The notes: a model not told the origin generated them from the letters alone. Positions 30,811 to 38,451 are shown, counted from the stretch's first letter. The stretch: DNA of 64,000 bases from Myxococcota bacterium (GCA_039030075.1 JBCCEW010000018.1:52857-116856); one strand, 5' to 3'. Translations and numbers: made by a program.

Positions 30811-31308
30811 CGCTGGCGCGTTGGGGCTTCGGGCGGCGTTGTACCGGGCAAGGAGTGCTTCGCAGTTGGCCCAGCCTGCTTCACCAACCCATCGGCCGGA
30901 AACGTCCATGACGGGTTCTTCGCGCTCAAGGGAAGCGATGGAGCCTCGCCAGTGAACTCCGAAAGGATGGTCGATCGTTAGCACGAGGCCATTCGCGAAG
31001 TACATATCGCTCGGAAGGGTTGCGTTCGGAGCCCATTCCATGAACCAAAGGGCGATCCTCCCTTTGAACTCGAAGAGCAAGCACGCGTTGAAGGATTCCG
31101 GTAGGTCTTTGTCGTAGTCGTATCGCCCGTGAATCTGCCGAGCGGTACGGGTTCTCGAGAAGGCATGTGGCAGCAGGACGAGTTCACCGGAGGCCAGATA
31201 CCTCTCCTCACCCCGAAGGACCGTTCCAATCTCATAGTGACCTGGAACCAGATCCTGGGTTGGCTCGGCGCAACCGAGTGCGACAAGTAGGAGGACGAGC
31301 AGAATCAT
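30757..31308 (-). CDS. Predicted lipoprotein, unknown family
   Basis: The protein has 183 residues. The lipobox region is LLLVALGCAEP. The mature part has aromatic-rich strands (HGRYDYDKDLPESFNACLLF, ALWFMEWAPNATLPS) and an end with WVGEAGWANCEALLARYN. The last 25 residues are translated attC sequence, so the natural protein probably ended earlier or takes its stop from the site. Confidence 0.68.
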   Translation of the reverse strand: MILLVLLLVALGCAEPTQDLVPGHYEIGTVLRGEERYLASGELVLLPHAFSRTRTARQIHGRYDYDKDLPESFNACLLFEFKGRIALWFMEWAPNATLPSDMYFANGLVLTIDHPFGVHWRGSIASLEREEPVMDVSGRWVGEAGWANCEALLARYNAARSPNAPAAQQGVAAGTQQRGPNPG

Positions 31309-31323
31309 GTTCGCACGCCTGCG

Positions 31324-31449
31324 GCCTAACGGATCAGGCGTTCAGCTGCCGGGGCGACTTGCCGCCTTGGGCTGAGCGCATTGGCCCAGTATGCCAGAGG
31401 CGAATTCGGACCGCGTTGCTCCCCGGTCAGCTGCAACGCCTTGTTAGGC
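31324..31449 (-). repeat. attC site, type A, best-preserved
   Basis: Cores GCCTAAC and GTTAGGC are exact inverted repeats. Arms are GGCGTTCAGCTGCCGGGG and CCCCGGTCAGCTGCAACGCC. The centre is CCCAGTATGCCAGAGGC. Reference site for type A. Confidence 0.97.
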
Positions 31450-31484
31450 CGCCGGCCTCTGGCCCCTGGCCGCGAACGGCTACC

Positions 31485-32033
31485 TCAGGCTCCTGATCGC
31501 ACAATCGGATCTTCGAGAATGCAACGCCACTCTTGCCCATTGCGGTGGATCACTGCAGCGTTGTCACGGTCAGCCGGCCACGCGTCGAGGGTCCTAGCGA
31601 GTCGAGGTGCAATAGCTGGGAGGTTTGAGAGATCGCCCAGCGAGAAATCAAAAGGTCCCACACTTGCACATAGGTCGATCGAGAGAAAATATTCGGGGTA
31701 GTAGAGTCTCCCCGTATCGGTGCAACGCGGGAACCGGCCGTCGAACACCCAGAGTTCGAGCGGCGCCTCGCATGATAGGGATTCCGGGTAGAGATCCATA
31801 AACTCGATGCGGTGTCCCCCAGCAGACAATTCAACGTAGACTTCGACTGAGAGATCGTCTTCTTCGTTGGAATCCCAGAAGTCCACCACTTCTATACCGG
31901 AGATAGCTTCGATCTCAGCTCGGAGTTCTTCCTTCTCGCGTCGATAGGGTCCGTAGAGCATGACCTCGCACGCGGCGATCGCCGTTGCCGACGCGAGAAG
32001 GATCGCTACGACGAATCGTCGCAATACACGCAA
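31485..32033 (-). CDS. Exported protein, lower GC than neighbours
   Basis: The protein has 182 residues. The N-terminus is a signal with a possible lipobox (AIAACEVMLYG). The mature domain is acidic (EEDDLSVEVYVELSAGGH, LYYPEYFLSIDLCASVG) and holds four Cys residues. Base composition is visibly more AT-rich than in adjacent cassettes, consistent with a different donor. Function unknown. Confidence 0.7.
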   Translation of the reverse strand: MRVLRRFVVAILLASATAIAACEVMLYGPYRREKEELRAEIEAISGIEVVDFWDSNEEDDLSVEVYVELSAGGHRIEFMDLYPESLSCEAPLELWVFDGRFPRCTDTGRLYYPEYFLSIDLCASVGPFDFSLGDLSNLPAIAPRLARTLDAWPADRDNAAVIHRNGQEWRCILEDPIVRSGA

Positions 32034-32039
32034 GTCGCT

Positions 32040-32167
32040 GCCTAACGGATCAGGCGTTCAGCTGCCGGGGCGACTTGCCGCCTTGGGCCGAGCGCACCTG
32101 CCCAGTATGCCAGAAGCCGCCTTTAGACCGCGCGGGTCCCCGGCCGCCGTTCTGAACACCAAGGGGC
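32040..32167 (-). repeat. attC site, type A, right core decayed
   Basis: The left core is GCCTAAC with GGATCAGGCGTTCAGCTG. The centre is CCCAGTATGCCAGAAGCC. The right end GAACACCAAGGGGC has lost GTT. Confidence 0.9.
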
Positions 32168-32172
32168 CAGCG

Positions 32173-32496
32173 CTACCGCCGCGCAGCGTCTCGACTCGCC
32201 CCGTGTGACACCGAGACGATGGTCAACGTCACGATGCCGGTACCCAGTAGGACGGCGCCAGTGATCGCGCCGAGACCGGCACCGACTACGTCCACCAGGC
32301 TTGCGGATAGGACGAATGGCGCGCTGGCCAGTCCTAGAACCGCGCCGAAAGCGACGAGAGCCAGTGCGACATGACGAATGTAGGAGCGGGGCTGGGCAGC
32401 ACGCACTCGGGTGCCTCCTTGTTCCCCCGGCAGAATGCCGGCGGGCAGTGTTGCATTGGACACTGCCGCTGCACATTGGTTCAGGGTGCGGTCCAA
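32173..32496 (-). CDS. Small two-helix membrane protein
   Basis: The protein has up to 107 residues. The listed start is a TTG overlapping the attC core, and a shorter GTG start nearer the first helix is possible. Helices are visible at HVALALVAFGAVLGLASAP and AGLGAITGAVLLGTGIVTLT. Function unknown. Confidence 0.6.
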   Translation of the reverse strand: MDRTLNQCAAAVSNATLPAGILPGEQGGTRVRAAQPRSYIRHVALALVAFGAVLGLASAPFVLSASLVDVVGAGLGAITGAVLLGTGIVTLTIVSVSHGASRDAARR

Positions 32497-32625
32497 CGGA
32501 TCGGGAGTTCAGCCGTACTCAGCCGACGCCGGGGTATGGCCCCGCCATGATTCGCAGCGACCACCTACCAGGGCTCTGGACCTCGTTGCTGGGTGGAAGC
32601 CGGCAGCGCAACGCTGCACTAGGTC
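32491..32625 (-). repeat. attC site, type B
   Basis: The left core is GTCCAAC with GGATCGGGAGTTCAGCC. The centre has ACTCAGCCGACGCCGG and GGACCTCGTTGCTGGG. The right end GCAACGCTGCACTAGGT is slightly decayed. Confidence 0.88.
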
Positions 32626-33113
32626 GGCGATCCGATCTTCTGTTTCAGCAGCCCCCTGAATTCGTCATCGAGACCACCCAACAGCAGGGACTTGGGAACG
32701 ACGTGGTAGAGGCCGTCCGTCGGATAGAGCAAGAAGAGCGCCTTGCTCTCTCGCCACCTTCGGATGTGGTCCCAAGGGAGAAGCCCTTGTCCGAGTTCGG
32801 TCTCGACTCGGAAGCCATCGGAGGTGACCTCCGCCGTGAACGGAAGCGAGAGGGCCTTGTACTGACGGAAGGTCCTCCGTGCCGCGTAGGGGTACCAGAC
32901 GGCGAAATAGAATCCGAGGTACAGCAGGCACGCCAGGATGAAGACGCCCAGCGACACGCGTTGGAGATCGCTCTCGAACAACGCCAAGCAAGCGAGAACA
33001 AGACCAAGCAAGCCGAGCAGGGCACCGATCACCGCGAAGAAGGGACTCGGGCGAATGTGCACGAAGGCCGCCCGCACGAAGTCACGTTCCGCGATCTGCC
33101 CTTCTATCGTCAT
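32619..33113 (-). CDS. YcxB-like membrane protein
   Basis: The 164-residue protein has a soluble start (MTIEGQIAERDFVRAAFVHI) and two helices (FFAVIGALLGLLGLVLACLA and LGVFILACLLYLGFYFAVW). The YcxB-like C-terminal domain follows: LPFTAEVTSDGFRVETELGQ, then LPWDHIRRWRESKALFLLY. This strand-turn pattern is typical of the family. It is the first complete cassette next to the chromosomal junction. Function unknown. Confidence 0.8.
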   Translation of the reverse strand: MTIEGQIAERDFVRAAFVHIRPSPFFAVIGALLGLLGLVLACLALFESDLQRVSLGVFILACLLYLGFYFAVWYPYAARRTFRQYKALSLPFTAEVTSDGFRVETELGQGLLPWDHIRRWRESKALFLLYPTDGLYHVVPKSLLLGGLDDEFRGLLKQKIGSPT

Positions 33114-33122
33114 CTCTCGGCG

Positions 33123-33145
33123 GCCGAACGGATCAGGCGTTCGAC
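33123..33145 (-). repeat. Terminal attC remnant at the array/chromosome junction
   Basis: Only the left end of an attC survives: GCCGAAC, GGATCAGGCGTTCG. It then runs into chromosomal coding sequence. The PEP-CTERM gene's stop codon lies inside it. No attI or integrase follows. Confidence 0.8.
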
Positions 33146-34107
33146 CGAACGCGTCGGCGGCGGCCCGCTACGAGGGCGGTACCGAGGAGTACGAGCAGTC
33201 CCGTGCTCGGCTCGGGGACGACGAACGCAACGAAGGAGTTCCAGCGATCCCCTTCGAGACGCAGCGGCGTCGAAAAGTCTCGGTCGGTGATCCAGGAACC
33301 ATCCGTTCGACTTCCGACCACGATGCTTCCGTCGGAAGCCAGGGCTACGTCGTAGAGGCTGTTTCCGAGGTCTAGGCTCTTGATGAACGCGCCCGTCGCA
33401 GAAAGGTGAACGAGGTCGCCACTCCAGGAAGCGATGAAGAAGTCGCCGTTCGCATCGACCGCGATCGATCTCGAGTCGGTTCCGGCGGCACCGAGCGAGA
33501 CGGATCCACGACTCTCGAAGGTGATCGGATCGAACGCCACTGCGGTTTCGATATCCGTACCCCCCGAACGCAGCACCCAAAGGAGCCCATCCGAACCGAG
33601 AGTCAAGTCACCGGCCGCGACACCCGGGGCGAGGGTCGTTGTCGAGCCCGTGCCGAGGTCGAACGCGATCACTCCAGAACCGGGATTCCGGGCCGTGGCG
33701 ACGTCGGTTACGAAGACGGTGTCACCGTTCCGCGCCAAGCCCCCGTAGTTCCCGACGTTGACGGTGGACCAATCATCCGCGGTTTCGTGGGACCAGGCCC
33801 CCGTCGCTGAGTCGTAGGTCGACAAGTAGGGGTCGAAGACACCATTGTAGACATGCAGGAGGCCGTCACCCTGGGCGACGAAGTGTCTCGGGGAGAACAA
33901 GTCCGAGGACTCGGGAGGGGCCGGGGGAACGAAAGACTGAACGAGCGTCCCGTCCGGTCGGTACTCCGTGATGGTTCGCGAGGACGATCCAGGTGTCTGA
34001 CTCGACACCAGAACGTTGCCTACGGAAAACGGTGCACCAGCCGCGGGCGTTCCCGCGGCGATCGCGAGGGCTGCAACTAGAAGGGAAGGGAGCCAGCGAG
34101 AGGGCAT
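33133..34107 (-). CDS. PEP-CTERM sorted exported protein (beta-propeller-like)
   Basis: The 324-residue protein has a signal peptide (LLVAALAIAAGTPAAGAP) and a repetitive mature part (GLLHVYNGVFDPYLSTYD, GLARNGDTVFVTDVATA, DGLLWVLRSGGTDI, ANGDFFIASWSGDLVHLSA) that looks like an NHL/WD-type propeller. The C-terminus carries the PEP-CTERM tripartite signal: VPEPS, a hydrophobic stretch (LLVLLGTALVAG) and an Arg cluster (RRRRVR). It should be processed by an exosortase and placed on the cell surface. The stop is inside the attC remnant. Confidence 0.9.
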   Translation of the reverse strand: MPSRWLPSLLVAALAIAAGTPAAGAPFSVGNVLVSSQTPGSSSRTITEYRPDGTLVQSFVPPAPPESSDLFSPRHFVAQGDGLLHVYNGVFDPYLSTYDSATGAWSHETADDWSTVNVGNYGGLARNGDTVFVTDVATARNPGSGVIAFDLGTGSTTTLAPGVAAGDLTLGSDGLLWVLRSGGTDIETAVAFDPITFESRGSVSLGAAGTDSRSIAVDANGDFFIASWSGDLVHLSATGAFIKSLDLGNSLYDVALASDGSIVVGSRTDGSWITDRDFSTPLRLEGDRWNSFVAFVVPEPSTGLLVLLGTALVAGRRRRVRSNA

Positions 34108-34217
34108 AGGTCACCTCGCAGCGAAGCCGGTGTGCCCTTCCCGTTGCTGGCTTCGCTGCCGCCCCATCATGCCACAAGCAAGGACGGCCGGGGCTGGGAG
34201 CGCCGATCGGCCGCGCC

Positions 34218-35942
34218 CTACCCTCGCCCCTTCACCAGTGCGTCCAGGCGTCGCGAGAGCGCTTCGACCTTGTACCGCATGGGCGCGCGCTCGAGCATCT
34301 GGCGCTCCACCTTGCGGACGGCGTTCGAGGCCGAGGAGTGGTCGCGGCCGAAGATCTTCGCGATCTCGGTGAGCGTGGCGTCGGTGTACTTGCGGCAGAG
34401 GTACATGGCGAGCTGGCGCGGGATCAGGAACTCGTGGCGGCCTGACCGCCCGGCCAGCTCGTCGGGGCGCTTCTGGAAGTAGGCTGCCACGGCGTCGATC
34501 ACGTCGCCGGGCTCGAGCCGGGCGGGGGTGTCGGGAGCGAGGGCCAGCTTGCGCAGCGCCACCAGCGTCAGTTCGGTGTCGATCGGCCGCTTCAAGAGCG
34601 ACGCCGTCGCCACCAGCTGAATCAGCACGCCCTCGAGGTCGCGCACGTTACCGCGCACGCTCTCGACGATCAGCTCGCGGCACTCCTCGGGCAGCCGCAC
34701 GCCACCGTCTGCGGCCTTCGCGCGCAGGATGTCGCGGCGCACCTGGGCGTCGGGCGCGTGGAGCTCGGCCACCACGCCCTGGGTGAGCGTCGAGCGCAGG
34801 CGCGGGTCGAGGCCCTCGATGTCGCAGGGCTGGCGGTCGGCGGTGAGTACCACCTGGGCGCCCACGTCGAGCAGGTGGCTGACGGTGTGGAAGATCTCGA
34901 GCTGGGTGGCCTTCTTGCGGGCATCGAGGAACTGCATGTCCTCGAGCACCAGCAGCTTGCAGCCCATCCGGTAGCGGCGCTTGAACTGCTCGACGCGCTT
35001 CGCCCGCAGGGACGTCGTGAACTCGGTGGTGAAGGCCTCGGCCGACGCATAGATCGCCCGGGTCTCTCCCTGCCGGCGGGCCTCGGCGAACATCGCGCGG
35101 GCGAGGTGGGTCTTCCCCAGCCCCGACGGCGCCGCGAGCACCAGCGGGTTCAGGCCGCTCTGGGTTCCCTGGGCAACCGCCAGGCAGGCCTCGCGCGCGA
35201 GCGCGTTGCAGCCACCGACGATGAAGTTGTCGAAGCGGTAGGGCAGCACTCGCTGTTCGGCGCGGCGTCGGGTTTCGCGCGGGCCGCGCCCTGCGTTCGA
35301 AGGTGCGGGGCGCGCAGGCGCAGTGGTCGGGGGCCGGGAAGGCGCCGGCGGTCGCTCCGGCTGTGTGTGCGACCGCTTCGTTCCCCCTGCTGGTGCCGGG
35401 GCCGCCTCTCCCGCGCTCGGTGAGGTGGCGTGGTTTCCCGAGGCATCGCCCAGCTCGCCGGGCGCTCCGCTCATCCGGGCGCGCGCGCCCTGTCGCTCAC
35501 GCTCCGGCGGCACCTTGTGGGTGCGACGCTGCGTCGGCGCGTCGAGGCTCTCGGTGCGCGGGTCTTCGTCGTGGGAGGCCTCGTCGTGCACGGCGGTGTC
35601 GTCGCGCATTTCCCCCGCCCTGGGGCTCCGCGGCCCCAGTGCCGGGGGCGGCACGGGCACATCCTGCACCCGGAATTCCGGCGGTTCTTCCGGGACTGGG
35701 GTCGATACCAGGAGATTCACCACGATCTTGCGGCCGGCTTCCTCGGCGGCGGCGGCTTCGATCGCTTCGAGGAAGCGATCGCGCACACGATCGCGGTGAA
35801 AGCCCGTCGGGCAGCCCAGCGTCAGGCAATCGTCGTCGAAGCGAGCCAACAAGGGCTCGATCCACGTGAGCAGGGACGGATCCATGTCCGCTCCGAGCCG
35901 GCGCACCACACCGGTCCAGAGCCTCGGGGGGGAGGTCTGCAA
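34218..35942 (-). CDS. dnaA: Chromosomal replication initiator DnaA
   Basis: The protein has 574 residues from a TTG start chosen to include the domain I opening (LWTGVVRRLGADMDPS, then TWIEPLLARF). A long Pro/Arg-rich linker (about residues 85-235) is followed by the AAA+ domain: Walker A APSGLGKTHLARA, Walker B-like LLVLEDMQF, and the arginine finger/box VII region DPRLRSTLTQG. Domain IV ends with the DnaA signature GRDHSSASNAVRKVE. DnaA binds DnaA boxes and opens the origin. No dnaN, recF or gyrB lies beside it. The first in-frame ATG at 35885 would cut domain I. Confidence 0.93.
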   Translation of the reverse strand: MQTSPPRLWTGVVRRLGADMDPSLLTWIEPLLARFDDDCLTLGCPTGFHRDRVRDRFLEAIEAAAAEEAGRKIVVNLLVSTPVPEEPPEFRVQDVPVPPPALGPRSPRAGEMRDDTAVHDEASHDEDPRTESLDAPTQRRTHKVPPERERQGARARMSGAPGELGDASGNHATSPSAGEAAPAPAGGTKRSHTQPERPPAPSRPPTTAPARPAPSNAGRGPRETRRRAEQRVLPYRFDNFIVGGCNALAREACLAVAQGTQSGLNPLVLAAPSGLGKTHLARAMFAEARRQGETRAIYASAEAFTTEFTTSLRAKRVEQFKRRYRMGCKLLVLEDMQFLDARKKATQLEIFHTVSHLLDVGAQVVLTADRQPCDIEGLDPRLRSTLTQGVVAELHAPDAQVRRDILRAKAADGGVRLPEECRELIVESVRGNVRDLEGVLIQLVATASLLKRPIDTELTLVALRKLALAPDTPARLEPGDVIDAVAAYFQKRPDELAGRSGRHEFLIPRQLAMYLCRKYTDATLTEIAKIFGRDHSSASNAVRKVERQMLERAPMRYKVEALSRRLDALVKGRG

Positions 35943-36334
35943 TGGCTCGATCTACTGGAGGAAGAACTGATTTTCCGCCGAATCCCCATCAACATGAGAC
36001 GGCGGGGTGCGGAGTAGACCACTAAGTGCGCTTCAAAGCAACGACCAACCGTCACTTCGATGGCATTCGCACGACACACGAACGCAACGTTCAAACGCGG
36101 GCTCACTCCGACGGTGAACTGCATTTCGGTTTCGCGAAGCGCCCATCTTTTCGCGCACATAAAGCGCACTTCGAGAAAACATCGCGAGTTGTGAAGACGC
36201 CCCCTAGTAGGGTTTCGGGCGTCTCTCGATCTTTCGAAATCGCGCTTTTCAGGCGATTTCCTTTCGAAAGGTCGATTTTTCAGACGCGTGTTCGAGCGCC
36301 TTCGTCCGCTTGCATGCAAGCGCGTGCACGGCGC
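35943..36334. other. Intergenic region upstream of dnaA
   Basis: About 390 bp without a credible gene. It is more AT-rich than its surroundings and holds two imperfect direct repeats. No consensus DnaA box (TTATCCACA or close) was found by eye, so it is not called an origin. Confidence 0.5.
36231..36283. repeat. Tandem imperfect direct repeat upstream of dnaA
   Basis: Copy 1, CTTTCGAAATCGCGCTTTTC (36231), and copy 2, CTTTCGAAAGGTCGATTTTTC (36261), are spaced 30 bases apart and each is followed by AG. Each contains the palindrome TTTCGAAA. They lie about 290-340 bases upstream of the dnaA start and next to the Lon-N-domain gene's stop. They could be a regulator binding site. Confidence 0.5.
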
Positions 36335-37006
36335 TCAATGCAACGTCGATCGCCCGCCTTTGGACCCGCGTTCGACTTCGAAACGCTGCATCGAGAGCGC
36401 ACTCGCCAACCGCGCGAAGCGGTCGGGGATGCTGTCGGCCTCGAGCAGGCCCTGTTTCTCCTCGGCGGGAAACGCAAACGCGTTCGCGAACACGTTCACG
36501 AACGTCTCGTCGTCGACGCCCTGAAACTGACTCGCGTCGAAGGAACGCCCGGGCTGGCTCTGCGCCACGACGAACTGGATGTCGAGCAGGATCGCCTCGC
36601 GCAGGTGCGAGACGCGCTCGCGTGCGTCGTCGGGGTAGGGGTCTTCGAGTCGGCGTACGTCGGCCAGACGGTACAAGCGCTGATCGTCGGGGGGTGTCTC
36701 CCCCACCACACGGACACGATGGTCTCCCTCGAGCACGAGGTTGTAGCGGCCGTCGGGCAGGCGCTGGTGTTCGGTGACGGTCCCGACGCAGCCGACCGGG
36801 AAGATCGGCGGGTTGCCCGGCATGTCGTCGACGTGTTCGGGGCGTACCACCATCATCGCGAAGCGTCGATTCCCCTCGATGACGTCACGCGCCAGCTGCC
36901 GATAGCGCGGCTCGAACAGGTGGAGCGGCGTCTTCACCCGCGGAAACAGAACGACGTTGGAGAGCGGGAAGATCGGCAGCGCTTCGGTGGCATCGGCATC
37001 AGACAC
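36335..37006 (-). CDS. Lon N-terminal (LON) domain protein
   Basis: The protein has 223 residues from a GTG at 37006. It opens with ALPIFPLSNVVLFPRVKTPL and HLFEPRYRQL, the standard LON substrate-binding domain start. VGCVGTVTEHQRLPDGRYNL and EGDHRVRVVGE follow. It lacks the ATPase and protease domains of Lon, as in the stand-alone LON family. The role may be in protein binding or quality control, but no substrate is known. It is divergent from the SprT/YgjP-type gene, with 149 bp between starts. Confidence 0.9.
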   Translation of the reverse strand: MSDADATEALPIFPLSNVVLFPRVKTPLHLFEPRYRQLARDVIEGNRRFAMMVVRPEHVDDMPGNPPIFPVGCVGTVTEHQRLPDGRYNLVLEGDHRVRVVGETPPDDQRLYRLADVRRLEDPYPDDARERVSHLREAILLDIQFVVAQSQPGRSFDASQFQGVDDETFVNVFANAFAFPAEEKQGLLEADSIPDRFARLASALSMQRFEVERGSKGGRSTLH

Positions 37007-37155
37007 GACTGCCACCTTAACAGCTCGCGCCTGCCCCGCTCGGCGGACGTTGCCGCCGGTACGGCGGCTCCTGCGGGGCCTGCACGGAGTCTGCTGACGC
37101 ACTCCGCCAGCTGCGTTGACGCGTTCGCGGTGCCAAGGAAGACTCCCGGGCACGC

Positions 37156-37677
37156 ATGGACCGCGTCACGGCCCGTCAGCTGATCGACCGCCTGAATGCC
37201 GATGCGTCCGTCATCGCCGGGCGCTTCGGGCTCCGCTACGCGTCGATCACGGCCGAGCGTGCGGGCGTCAACGGTCACTACGGCATCTGCTACTCGGACG
37301 GCACGATCAAGATCCGGCTGCGTCATGCGAAGACCGGCAACCCGCTCAAGTACTCGAGCCTCGTGAACACACTCTGCCACGAGCTCGCGCACCTGCGTCA
37401 TTTCAATCACGGCCCGCGCTTCAAGGCCTTCTACTTCGAGCTGCTCGACTTCGCGCGCGACCAGGGCATTTACAAGCCCGGTCCGCGCGGTCGCGCCGAA
37501 GCGCCGGCCCCTTCGCGTCGCGGGCCGCGCGCGGTCGCGGAGCCGCAGCCTCCCGCGAAACCCGCCACGCCGAAGCGGCGCCCGAAAGTGGGGGCTTCAC
37601 CGAAGCCGCCCCAGCGCGGTGACAAGACGGGCGAGGCCAAGCCCCAAGGCCCGCGTCAGCTCACGCTCTTCGCGTGA
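37156..37677 (+). CDS. SprT/YgjP-type metalloprotein with C-terminal clamp-binding-like motif
   Basis: The 173-residue protein has a globular part (residues 1-115) with the zinc motif SLVNTLCHELAHLRHFNHGP (HEXXH plus a following His), as in YgjP/SprT metalloproteins. Residues 116-165 are disordered, basic and Pro-rich (PKRRPKVGASPKPPQRGD). The last residues are RQLTLFA, close to the bacterial sliding-clamp binding consensus QL(S/D)LF. This would tether the protein to the DNA polymerase clamp. The metalloprotein assignment is firm; the tether is a hypothesis. Confidence 0.85.
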   Translation: MDRVTARQLIDRLNADASVIAGRFGLRYASITAERAGVNGHYGICYSDGTIKIRLRHAKTGNPLKYSSLVNTLCHELAHLRHFNHGPRFKAFYFELLDFARDQGIYKPGPRGRAEAPAPSRRGPRAVAEPQPPAKPATPKRRPKVGASPKPPQRGDKTGEAKPQGPRQLTLFA

Positions 37678-37722
37678 CGCGGGGATCGGGCTGGGTCGTA
37701 ACGGGCTCGGGCTCGGGTCTCC

Positions 37723-37923
37723 CTAGGACGTGAGCTGGTCGTATTCCTCGAGGGTGTTCGGGCCCTCTTCGACCTTCGCCGTCACTTCGTCGCACGCCAC
37801 CGCCTTGTCGAGGATCTCGCGAATGAGGCCCTCCACGCTCAGCTCATCGTATTCGGCCATCGCGTCTTCGAGCGCGGTGCCGGACACCGCGAACTCGACT
37901 GCGAGCTTGATCGTCACTGCCAT
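37723..37923 (-). CDS. Small acidic protein
   Basis: The 66-residue protein, MAVTIKLAVEFAVSGTALED and onward, is acidic and likely folded with one strand and helices (YDELSVEGLIREILDKAVAC). No family was recognised. It has a credible ATG, but the short length makes it uncertain. Confidence 0.5.
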   Translation of the reverse strand: MAVTIKLAVEFAVSGTALEDAMAEYDELSVEGLIREILDKAVACDEVTAKVEEGPNTLEEYDQLTS

Positions 37924-38451
37924 GGAGTGGAGTACCTCGTCCTCGGGGTGGATCCGAGCGAACTAGCGGGCCGCGGGTTCACTGCTGCGCTTCGATGCCG
38001 CTGGCACCTCGCGCGACACGGCGCGGACGTGGGTCCGGCCGTAGCTCGAGGAAAGCAGCCCGAATGTGCCAAGCAGAGACTCGAAACCCTCGAAGATGTG
38101 AATGGATGGTGGGCGCGCCCTGGGGGAATCCGACGTCGTCCCCCGCGCTTCGGTTCGATCGCCCTCGGCGGATGCCTGCCGCTTCGCGCGTTCCCCCGGG
38201 TAGTGGTGCCCGAGGCGTTCCGGTTCTCAGAACCCCAGATGGCCCGGAACGAGCCCTGCGAAGCGTGGCTCGTGGCGATCGTCAAAGCGCTAAGGCATTG
38301 AAATTAAAAGGCTTTTTCGATCGGTGTCGGCAAAGGATACACCAGGGCACAGGGAGGGGCCAAGGAATTTCGCTGATTCCTACGAGGTTTCGGGGCTTTG
38401 GGGCGTTCTCGATCCGAGCCGATGACGCTGCCGAAGCGCCCGCCGGGGGCC
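37924..38451. other. Intergenic region without a supported gene
   Basis: About 530 bp. Plus-strand frames exist but show no protein-like pattern. A short AT-rich patch, AAATTAAAAGGCTTTTTCG near 38300-38320, contains AAAAGGCTTTTT, which might be a small hairpin. Nothing else was recognised. Confidence 0.4.

Larger units (their letters stand above)
1..33145 (-). mobile_element. Integron gene-cassette array without integrase in view (CALIN-like)
   Basis: About 49 attC-type sites lie in 33 kb, each separating one or two short ORFs. The best sites have outer cores RYYYAAC and GTTRRRY, inner arms around CAGCTG, and length near 125 bp. Most genes are on the minus strand, with starts a few bases past one site and stops at or inside the next. 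The unpaired extra bases in the arms fall on the gene-distal side when read on the minus strand, which fits the usual attC polarity. No tyrosine recombinase or attI was seen. The array runs off the left edge of the window, so an integrase beyond base 1 cannot be excluded. Confidence 0.93.

Noticed and set aside
1..33145. CRISPR array as an explanation for the regular repeats
   Set aside because: Repeats are about 125 bp, imperfect, with inverted-repeat ends, and are separated by whole genes. That fits attC, not CRISPR.
33133..36334. Search for an integron integrase or attI next to the array
   Set aside because: No tyrosine-recombinase frame was found. The genes here are a PEP-CTERM protein and dnaA, with no attI-like simple site.
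35943..36334. Chromosomal origin of replication upstream of dnaA
   Set aside because: No recognisable DnaA boxes were seen. Only AT-richness and two direct repeats support it.
37927..38301. A 124-residue plus-strand open frame in the gap before the DUF4149 gene
   Set aside because: Its composition is not protein-like, no ribosome site was seen and no motif was recognised.
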